This document shows positions 1-6,539 of a DNA stretch of 64,000 nucleotides, in pieces. A model generated the notes under the pieces. The model was not told the origin of the DNA. It was given only the letters and a program-made list of their open reading frames with translations, and made no database searches. Source of the DNA: Streptomyces sp. HD (lineage in GTDB: Bacteria > Actinomycetota > Actinomycetes > Streptomycetales > Streptomycetaceae). The DNA lies in the NCBI RefSeq assembly GCF_028369295.1, contig NZ_JAQMYP010000007.1, positions 1 to 64,000 on the forward strand, read 5' to 3'. The position numbers were made by a program, and so were the translations under genes. Each line of letters begins with the position of its first letter. Position 1 is the stretch's first letter.

Positions 1-101
<101 letters not shown>

Positions 102-539
102 CGACAGCATGCCGATCAGCGCCACCGTCACCGCCGCGACCGCCAGCGCCTCGGACGTGCTCAGCACCTCCTCGGGCGCGGGCCCGGACGCGGTGACGAG
201 GATCGCCCCCAGGCCGGCCAGCGTCAGCGCCGTACCGCGCCACTCGACCCCGCTGACCCGCCGCCCCGCGAGCCGCGCGCCCAGCGGCACCGCGGCCACG
301 AGGGTGAGCGCGCCGAGCGGCTGGACGACGGTCAGCGGGCCGTACTTCAGGGCCACCACGTGCAGCAGCGCGCCGGAGCCGTTCAGCAGGACCGACCCCC
401 ACCAGGCGCCGGAGCCCAGCAGCCGCAGCAGGCCCGAGCCGGGGGCGCGGGAGGCCAGCCGTTCCTGGGCGACGGCCGCCGCGGCGTAGGCGACGGCGGA
501 GAACAGGGACAGGACGATGGCGAGGACGGTGGCGTTCAT
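102..539 (-). CDS. DMT-family (EamA-like) transporter, 3'-truncated
   Basis: About 146 N-terminal residues of a hydrophobic multi-helix protein are present, with an N-terminal membrane helix followed by alternating hydrophobic segments and a sequence resembling the HVVALKYGPLTVVQPLGAL stretch of drug/metabolite transporters common in Streptomyces. A full member would have roughly 280-300 residues; the rest is lost in the homopolymer end. The ATG at 539 overlaps the stop of the upstream PAP2 gene as ATGA, so the two are probably translationally coupled. The transported substrate cannot be inferred. Confidence 0.75.
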
Positions 540-1357
540 CGGGCCGCTCCCACGAGTACGGAATCCTCGTCGACCGCTTCCTTGCCCCGGGCCGTCGGCA
601 CGGGTTTCCGGGCGCCGTGCCCGGCCGGCGCCGCGGTGCGCCTCGGCAGCCGGATCACCGCGAGGGCGACACCGAGCATGGCCGCCGCCACGAGTGCGTC
701 GAGCCAGTAGTGGTTGGCCGTGCCGACGATGACCAGCAGGGTTAGCAGCGGGTGCAGCAGCCACAGCGGGCGCCAGCGGGAGCGGGTCGCCGCGATCAGG
801 CCGATCGCCACCATCAGGGCCCAGCCGAAGTGCAGCGAGGGCATCGCCGCGAACTGGTTCGACAGGTGGTCGGCCTCGGGGGAGCCGTACACGGAGGGGC
901 CGTACAGCTGCCCGGTGTCGATCAGACCGGCCGCGGCGAGCATGCGCGGCGGGGCCAGCGGGAACGTCAGATGCACCACCAGCGCGGCGGCGGTGACCGC
1001 GGCGAGGACACGGCGGGCCCAGACGTAGTGCGCGGGGCGCCTCAGGTACAGCCAGACCAGGAAGGCCGCGGTGGCCGGGAAGTGGACGGTCGCGTAGTAG
1101 GTGTTCGCGATGTGTATGAGCGCGTCGCTGTGCAGCAGAAGGTCCTGCACCGAGCCCTCGCCGGGCAGGCGGACGGCACGTTCGAGGTCCCACACGCGGT
1201 CGGCGTTGCCGAAGGCCTCGCCGGTGTGGCCGGTGGCCAGCTGGCGGCCCAGCTTGTAGACGAGGAAGAGCCCTGCGACGAGCAGGAGCTCACGGACCAG
1301 CGGAGGCCGCGCTATCGCGTCGGTCTCCGCTTCTGCAGGCTCGGTGCGGGCATTCAT
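536..1357 (-). CDS. PAP2/Aur1-type membrane phosphatase
   Basis: The 273-residue integral membrane protein carries PSLHFGW at residues 173-179 and NHYWLD at 215-220, the two histidine-containing motifs of the PAP2 superfamily; the form matches the inositol-phosphorylceramide-synthase-like (Aur1/Ipt1) branch. The family removes or transfers phosphate from lipid phosphates at the membrane; the exact substrate is unknown. The ATG at 1357 was chosen because the upstream extension runs through the operator region. It is divergent from a TetR gene with a repeated operator between them, so it is a likely target of that regulator. The downstream DMT gene overlaps it by 4 bp. Confidence 0.85.
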   Translation of the reverse strand: MNARTEPAEAETDAIARPPLVRELLLVAGLFLVYKLGRQLATGHTGEAFGNADRVWDLERAVRLPGEGSVQDLLLHSDALIHIANTYYATVHFPATAAFLVWLYLRRPAHYVWARRVLAAVTAAALVVHLTFPLAPPRMLAAAGLIDTGQLYGPSVYGSPEADHLSNQFAAMPSLHFGWALMVAIGLIAATRSRWRPLWLLHPLLTLLVIVGTANHYWLDALVAAAMLGVALAVIRLPRRTAAPAGHGARKPVPTARGKEAVDEDSVLVGAAR

Positions 1358-1451
1358 TCCCCCGGCCCTTTCGCTGAACGGTGGGTGGTGCTGGGCGGGC
1401 TTGTCGAGCCGCTGACTGCGCGGGCTCGCCCCATTCATCGACACGTCGGCG

Positions 1452-1523
1452 TACCGAAACGCCTCTGTACCGATACGACACTGTACCGATACGCTGGCGT
1501 TCCGGTACAGTGGCGTTTCGGTA
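1452..1523. promoter_or_regulatory. Five-half-site TetR operator ladder
   Basis: The PAP2-TetR intergenic region holds five copies of a decamer near TACCGAWACG: forward at 1452, 1468 and 1484 (exactly 16 bp apart), and reversed at 1498-1507 and 1514-1523 (again 16 bp apart). The two central copies form an inverted repeat with a 4-bp spacer (CTGG). The outermost copies form a perfect 12-bp inverted repeat, 1452-1463 against 1512-1523. This is the expected place for an operator of the adjacent TetR protein controlling both divergent genes. Confidence 0.8.
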
Positions 1524-1576
1524 GACGTACGACACACTGGAAGCACGGCACCGTTCGCCGAGTGAGGAGAAGAGTC

Positions 1577-2191
1577 ATGACGTCGCAGGCCGCGGACGGA
1601 CCGGAGACGGTCGCCGCCTCGCGCCGCTCCAAGATCACGCCCGAGCGTGAGCAGGAGTTCTTCGACGCCGTGCTCGAACAGATCCGCGCGTGCGGCTACG
1701 ACTCCGTCACCATGGAGGGCGTCGCCGCCAGCGCACGCTGCAGCAAGTCCACGCTCTACCGGCAGTGGAAGACCAAGCCGCAGTTCGTGGCGGCCGCCCT
1801 GCGCGCCAGCCGGCAGACCCGTTTCGACGGCATCGACACCGGCACGCTCGCGGGGGACCTGCGCGAGGCCGCCCGGGCCGCCGGGGCGTGGTCGGGCAAG
1901 GACACCCGGCTGTTCCAGGCCCTAGGCCATGCCGTCATGCAGGACCCGGAACTCCAGCGGGCGCTGCGCGAGGCGCTCATCGACCCCGAGCTCGACGCGC
2001 TGAAGGAGATCCTCCGGCGCGGGGTCGAGCGGGGCGAGGTCGCCGGGGACCATCCGGCGCTGGAGTACATCCCGGCGCAGATCTTCGGCGTGCTGCGGGC
2101 CCGGCCCGTCCTGGAGGGGCAGGACGCCGACCCCGAATACATCGTCCGGTTCGTGGAGGCCGCCGTGCTGCCGGCACTGGGCCTGACCTGA
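1577..2191 (+). CDS. TetR/AcrR family transcriptional regulator
   Basis: The 204-residue protein has a helix-turn-helix at about residues 45-66 (GVAASARCSKSTLYRQW) followed by an all-helical ligand-binding domain of typical length. A GAGGAGAAG Shine-Dalgarno at 1564-1572 precedes the ATG at 1577. It is divergent from the PAP2 phosphatase and DMT transporter genes, with a five-copy repeated operator in between, which suggests autoregulation and repression of those membrane genes. The inducer is unknown. Confidence 0.9.
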   Translation: MTSQAADGPETVAASRRSKITPEREQEFFDAVLEQIRACGYDSVTMEGVAASARCSKSTLYRQWKTKPQFVAAALRASRQTRFDGIDTGTLAGDLREAARAAGAWSGKDTRLFQALGHAVMQDPELQRALREALIDPELDALKEILRRGVERGEVAGDHPALEYIPAQIFGVLRARPVLEGQDADPEYIVRFVEAAVLPALGLT

Positions 2192-2272
2192 GACTCAGGC
2201 CGCCGTCCATGGGATGACTGGACGGTGACCTGTTCCGCGCCGCACCGTGGGGACGGGGGCGGCGCGCACCAC

Positions 2273-2320
2273 CGGCCGGGTGGGGTTCCCCCTTGAGCGG
2301 AGGGGCGCCCCACCCGGCCG
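2273..2320. terminator. Bidirectional terminator hairpin
   Basis: A perfect 13-bp inverted repeat, 2273-2285 against 2308-2320, with a 22-base loop that itself contains a CCCC/GGGG stem, lies between the convergent TetR and DUF2510 genes. Position and stem length fit a terminator serving both transcripts. No U-tract is visible, as is common in high-GC actinomycetes. Confidence 0.65.
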
Positions 2321-2339
2321 CATCACGTTCCGGGCCGGA

Positions 2340-3551
2340 TCAGACGTCCTGGCCGTTGCCGCCGCCCGTGGACACCTTGATTCCCTCGGTGATCTTGTCG
2401 ATGACCGACTGCTCCCCGGCGTCGACGCCGATGCGGACCACGACCATCTGCTTCTCACTGACGGGGGAGGGGAAGGCGAGCGACTCGACATAACCGTCGG
2501 CGCCCTTGCTCGTGACCGCCTTCCAGCGGACCAGATAGCCCTTCTGCCCGGCCACCGTCACCGCCTTGGAGGCCAGCACCTCGTGCGAGGTGATCTCGCC
2601 GTACCCCTTGCCGTAGGACTCGTCGGCGTTCGCCGAGATGTCCGCCTTGGCGATCTCCTCGGCCGTCTCGCCCTTGGTGCCGAGCGCGAGCGCGGGCGTC
2701 GAGTAGGCGCCGCCCTTCATACAGGTCTGGGAGGTGTCCGAGGGGCACTTGTACGTCTTGTCCGACCCCACGTGCGCGCCCCAGCTGATCTGCTGGCCGT
2801 ACCAGCCGTCCGGGATGGGGATGCTGATCCCGCTCACCGGGTCGGTCACCGCACCGCTGTCGATCTTCGGTGCCTCGGAGCCCTCGGGGGAGGGCGACTG
2901 CCCGCCGGAACCGCCGTTGCCGCCCCCGGAACCGCCGTTGCCGCCGCCGGAGTCACCAAAAGGCCCGCCCTGACCACCGCCGGGCCCGCCCTGTCCGCCC
3001 TGTCCACCCGGGACCTGCTGGGAGCCGGCGCCGCCGCCCGAGCCGCCGTCGGCGGTCAGCGCGTACACGCCGACGCCTATGCTCGCGAGGACGACCGCCG
3101 CCACTCCCACGGCTATGCCCGTGCGCAGACCACGCCGCCCGCCCGACTGCACCTGCCCGGGGTAGCCCGGATGCACCGGATACGCCGGGTGAGCCCCGTC
3201 GGCCGGCGGCTGCACGGGGTACGCCGGGTGAGCCCCGTCGGCCGGCGGCTGCACGGGGTACGCCGGGTGAGCCCCGTCGGCCGGCGGCTGCACGGGGTAC
3301 GCCGGGTGAGTCCCGTCGGCCGGTGGCTGCACGGGGTACGCCGGGTGAGTCCCGTCGGCCGGTGGCTGTACCGGATACGCGGGCACGGCCCCTTCCGTCG
3401 GCGGCTCCGGCGGAGGAGTCCCCTCGGCGGCCGACCCCGTGGGCCGGACCTGGTCCGTCCATGCCTTGCCGTCCCACCAGCGCTCGGTGGGCGGACCGTC
3501 ATTTTTCCGGCCGGGGTCGGGGTACCAGCCGGGAGGAGTCACCTGCGTCAT
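2340..3551 (-). CDS. DUF2510 membrane protein with repeat-rich linker
   Basis: The 403-residue protein has a DUF2510 domain at residues 7-32 (GWYPDPG, RWWDGKAWT), then five tandem 13-residue units PAYPVQPPADG(T/A)H at about 57-121, a transmembrane helix at about 145-166, a Gly/Ser/Pro-rich linker, and a C-terminal domain of about 170 residues that should lie outside the cell. The function of the outer domain is not recognised. The N-terminus is probably cytoplasmic and the proline repeats a flexible spacer. The ATG at 3551 directly precedes the DUF2510 motif. Confidence 0.8.
   Translation of the reverse strand: MTQVTPPGWYPDPGRKNDGPPTERWWDGKAWTDQVRPTGSAAEGTPPPEPPTEGAVPAYPVQPPADGTHPAYPVQPPADGTHPAYPVQPPADGAHPAYPVQPPADGAHPAYPVQPPADGAHPAYPVHPGYPGQVQSGGRRGLRTGIAVGVAAVVLASIGVGVYALTADGGSGGGAGSQQVPGGQGGQGGPGGGQGGPFGDSGGGNGGSGGGNGGSGGQSPSPEGSEAPKIDSGAVTDPVSGISIPIPDGWYGQQISWGAHVGSDKTYKCPSDTSQTCMKGGAYSTPALALGTKGETAEEIAKADISANADESYGKGYGEITSHEVLASKAVTVAGQKGYLVRWKAVTSKGADGYVESLAFPSPVSEKQMVVVRIGVDAGEQSVIDKITEGIKVSTGGGNGQDV
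3168..3383 (-). repeat. 39-bp in-frame tandem repeat (5 copies plus partial)
   Basis: Inside the DUF2510 gene a 39-bp unit encoding PAYPVQPPADGXH is repeated five times with only a few base changes, followed by a partial sixth copy. Nucleotide identity between copies is nearly complete, which indicates recent expansion or ongoing copy-number slippage. The unit length is a multiple of three, so changes in copy number keep the reading frame. Confidence 0.85.
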
Positions 3552-3863
3552 GTACCCACCGTATGAGGTGTCGGTGAAAGCCGGATGAGAGGATCCGGCC
3601 CGACCGCCGCGGAATGCCCGACGGCTGCACAAAACCCGACGGCTGCGCAATGCCCGAAGCCCGAGAAATGCCGACGGCCGAGGGGCGCCCGCCCACCCCG
3701 GACGCGGGCCCACCCCGGACGCCCGTCCCCGCCGGGATCCTGCCCCGGATGCCCCACCACCCCGGGGACTCGGCTGCCCCGGGAACCGCCCGCCCCAGGA
3801 ACCCGCCCGCCCCGGGAACCGCCCGCCCTGGGAACCCGCCCGCCCCGGGAAACCCGCCCGGCG
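3552..3863. other. 312-bp intergenic region with GC-rich tandem repeats
   Basis: This separates the start of the DUF2510 gene from the end of anmK. It holds short repeats of the GCCCGACGGCTGC type at about 3613-3680, and a run of 15-17-bp repeats related to CCCGGGAACCGCCCGCCC at about 3770-3860. Open frames across it encode only Gly/Pro-rich repeat protein and are not credible genes. The promoter of the DUF2510 gene should lie at its left end; no clear -35/-10 pair was identified. Confidence 0.55.
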
Positions 3864-5057
3864 TCACTCCAGCACCAGCCGCACCGGTCGCTCTCGCGCG
3901 GGCGGCGGCAGGCGTAGGCCGTCCCGGCCCGGGGTGAGGGAACCGAGCACGCGGGGGTGCCGGGCGCCGGTGGACGTCGGGTCGGTGCCCGGCAGGCCGT
4001 GCACGGTCAGGAATCCCAGCACGGCGAAGGCGTACGCCTCCTTCGCGGCGGCCGGCAGCCCCAGCGCGTCGGACGTACGCAGCGCCACCCCCGCCAGCTG
4101 CTGCCCGAGCATCCGCATCAGCACGGGGTTGCGCGTCCCGCCCCCCGAGGCGATCACCTCCGTGGCGCCCACCGCGCGCACGGCGTCGGCGACCGTCCGT
4201 GCCGTGAGCATGGTCAAGGTGGCGACGACGTCCTCGGCGGGCAGCGTCCCGAACCCGGCCAGCGCGTCCCGCAGATGCCCGAGATGGAAGAGCTCCTTGC
4301 CGGTCGTCTTCGGCGCGGGCAGCGCGTAGTACGGCTCCTCCAGCAGCCGTTCCAGCAGCGGTTCACGGACGCTGCCGTGACCGGCCAGCGCCCCGTCCAC
4401 GTCGTAGGCGAACCGTCCCCCGCTGAACCCTCCCCCGGACTCCGTCCGGGGGGACCCCCATCTCGCTTCGCTCGCCGCCGCGTCGATCAGCGCACAGCCC
4501 GGCCCGGTGTCGAAGGCGGTGCCGTCGGGTGCGGTGAGGTTGGCGATGCCGCCCAGGTTGAGCGCGACCGGCGTGCCCGGCCGCCCACGCAGCCACAGCA
4601 GGTCGACCAGGCTGACCAGCGGCGCGCCCTGCCCTCCGGCGGCGATGTCGCGCGGCCGGAAGTCGGCGACCACGGGCAGCCCGGTCGCCTCCGCGATCCA
4701 GGCGGGCTGCCCGAGCTGGAGGGTGCCGTGAACCTGCCCGTGCTCGGCCCAGTGGTACACGGTCTGCCCGTGCGAGGCGGCCAACTCGGCCCGTCCGTCG
4801 CACAGTTCACGGTCCGCCCGGACGGCCGCCGCCGCGAAGGCCTGCCCGATCCGTGTGTCGAGCCGGCACACCTCGGCCATCGAGGTCCTGCCCGGCGGCA
4901 GCGCCGCCGCGAGCGCCTCGCGCAGCCCGTCGTCGTACGCCTCGCTGACCAGCCCCAGCGGCTTCAGGACGAGGCTGTCGCCGACGAGGCTCAGGTCGGC
5001 GGCGGCCGCGTCGATGGCGTCGTACGACGTGCCCGACATCAGGCCGATCACCCGCAT
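3864..5057 (-). CDS. anmK: Anhydro-N-acetylmuramic acid kinase
   Basis: The 397-residue protein begins with the kinase phosphate-loop motif GLMSGTSYDAIDAAA and contains NLGGIANLT and DTGPGCALID, typical of AnmK. It phosphorylates and opens 1,6-anhydro-MurNAc during recycling of cell-wall fragments. Between DTGPGCALID and FAYDVDGALA there are extra residues encoded by a palindromic repeat of an intergenic type (4427-4473), an unusual in-frame insertion. It lies 4 bp downstream of the MFS gene stop, so the two form an operon in which the transporter might import a related sugar. Confidence 0.9.
   Translation of the reverse strand: MRVIGLMSGTSYDAIDAAAADLSLVGDSLVLKPLGLVSEAYDDGLREALAAALPPGRTSMAEVCRLDTRIGQAFAAAAVRADRELCDGRAELAASHGQTVYHWAEHGQVHGTLQLGQPAWIAEATGLPVVADFRPRDIAAGGQGAPLVSLVDLLWLRGRPGTPVALNLGGIANLTAPDGTAFDTGPGCALIDAAASEARWGSPRTESGGGFSGGRFAYDVDGALAGHGSVREPLLERLLEEPYYALPAPKTTGKELFHLGHLRDALAGFGTLPAEDVVATLTMLTARTVADAVRAVGATEVIASGGGTRNPVLMRMLGQQLAGVALRTSDALGLPAAAKEAYAFAVLGFLTVHGLPGTDPTSTGARHPRVLGSLTPGRDGLRLPPPARERPVRLVLE
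4427..4473. repeat. Palindromic Streptomyces-type repeat inside anmK
   Basis: A 9-bp inverted repeat, 4432-4440 (CCCCCGGAC) against 4444-4452 (GTCCGGGGG), is followed by GGACCCCCA and a TCGCTTCGCTCG tail. Sequences of this form (GAGCGAAGCGA, GGGGGTCC, then a hairpin) are recalled as common intergenic elements in Streptomyces. Here it is translated in frame as part of AnmK, adding roughly a dozen residues (WGSPRTESGGGF). Confidence 0.6.
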
Positions 5058-5061
5058 CCGC

Positions 5062-6333
5062 TCAACTCGCCCTTCTCCTAGGGGATCTGGCCAGCGCAAG
5101 GATGCTCACCGCGCAGGTCGCCGCCGCGTAGTACGCGGGGATGTCCACGTTCCCGGTCCGTTCGATCGTCTCCGTGATGATGAGCCCGGCGCACCCCGAG
5201 AACACCGCATTGGACAACGCGTAGGCGAGTCCCAGGCCCGTATAGCGCACGTTCGTCGGGAACAGCTCCGTGAGCATCGCCGGTCCCGGCCCCGCCATCA
5301 GTCCCACCACGGCGCCCGCGCCGCACACGGCTGCCCCCTTCACAGTGAGGGAAACGCCGGGGTCCTGGAGAAGGTTGAGCAGCGGCACCGCGAGGGCCGC
5401 CACCAGCACCGCCCCCGTCAGCATCACCGGCCGCCGGCCGAACCGGTCGCTGAGCAGTCCCGCCGGCAGGATCGTCACCGCGAAACCCAGGTTGGCCAGC
5501 ACCGTTGCGACCAGCGCCTGCTGGAAGGTCGCGTCCAGCGTGGACTGCAGATAGGACGGCAGCACCACGAGGAAGGTGTATCCGGCCGCCGCCCACCCCA
5601 TGATCCGCCCCGCGCCCAGCGCGATCGCCCCCACGACCTCACGCGCGGGAGGCCGTTCGGCCGCCCGCTCCTCCCGGAACGCCGGTGTCTCGTCCAGCCT
5701 CAGCCGCAGCCACAGGGCGCCCAGCCCCAGCGGCAGCGTCAGCAGGAACGGCAACCGCCAGCCCCAGGCGTTCAGTTGATGTTCCGTCAGCACCGTGGCC
5801 AGCAGCGCCGCCGCCCCCGCACCGCCCAGCAGCCCCAGCGCCACGGTGAACGACTGCCAGGACCCGTACAGCCCGCGCCGCCCGGGCGGCGCGAACTCCG
5901 TCATCACCGCCACCGCGCCCCCGAACTCCCCGCCCGCCGACAGCCCTTGCAGCACCCGCAGGAACGTCAGCAGCCAGGGCGCGAGGGCGCCGACCGTGGC
6001 GTACGTGGGCAGCGCGCCGATCAGTGTCGTAGCCCCTGTCATCAGCAGGATCACCACGATCAGCACGGGCCTGCGGCCGATCCGGTCGCCGAGCCGGCCG
6101 AACAGGGCCGCCCCGACGGGCCGGAAGAAGAACGCCAGCGCGAACGACGCGTATGTCCTCACCAGCGCCTCGACCTCGCTGCCACCCTCCGGCGTGAAGA
6201 AGCGCGCCGCGATGATCGTCGCGAAGTAGCCGTAGACCCCGAACTCGTACCACTCGATGAAGTTGCCCACCGAGCCCGCGAGCAGGGCCCTGCGGGGCCG
6301 GACCGTGCCCCGGTCATGGATCGTCAGCGTCAT
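5062..6333 (-). CDS. MFS transporter, metabolite:H+ symporter type
   Basis: The 423-residue protein has about 12 membrane segments. GNFIEWYEFGVYGYF near the N-terminus and the loop GRLGDRIGRRPVL place it in the metabolite:H+ symporter branch that contains ProP and citrate/shikimate carriers. A second, similar loop (SDRFGRRPVM) begins the second half. It is the first gene of a two-gene unit with anmK, 4 bp apart. The substrate is not determinable; a sugar acid or cell-wall-derived compound would fit the neighbour. Confidence 0.85.
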   Translation of the reverse strand: MTLTIHDRGTVRPRRALLAGSVGNFIEWYEFGVYGYFATIIAARFFTPEGGSEVEALVRTYASFALAFFFRPVGAALFGRLGDRIGRRPVLIVVILLMTGATTLIGALPTYATVGALAPWLLTFLRVLQGLSAGGEFGGAVAVMTEFAPPGRRGLYGSWQSFTVALGLLGGAGAAALLATVLTEHQLNAWGWRLPFLLTLPLGLGALWLRLRLDETPAFREERAAERPPAREVVGAIALGAGRIMGWAAAGYTFLVVLPSYLQSTLDATFQQALVATVLANLGFAVTILPAGLLSDRFGRRPVMLTGAVLVAALAVPLLNLLQDPGVSLTVKGAAVCGAGAVVGLMAGPGPAMLTELFPTNVRYTGLGLAYALSNAVFSGCAGLIITETIERTGNVDIPAYYAAATCAVSILALARSPRRRAS

Positions 6334-6539
6334 TCCCGCGCCTCTTCACTGTCGGTTCGGCCGTCGGTTCTTGACTCTCCGTCGGGATTTCCGGGGCAGG
6401 TCACGGGCCCTGCGCGTCGCCCGCCCGCACCCGGATTCACCCATCACGGCAACAGCTGCCCGGACCGGCCTCCACTTAGGCAACCGGACGGCTACGCTCA
6501 AGCTCTGTACGTCGTTCGGGCGACTTGGGGAGGTTCGGG

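Noticed and set aside
3168..3383. CRISPR-like periodic repeat
   Set aside because: Units are directly adjacent without spacers and encode an in-frame peptide repeat.
2247..3566. Plus-strand frame opposite the DUF2510 gene
   Set aside because: A repeat-rich shadow in GC-rich DNA; the opposite strand has a recognisable domain and membrane segment.
3499..3867. Gly/Pro-rich frame between anmK and the DUF2510 gene
   Set aside because: It consists of translated tandem repeats without conserved sequence, Shine-Dalgarno or family resemblance.
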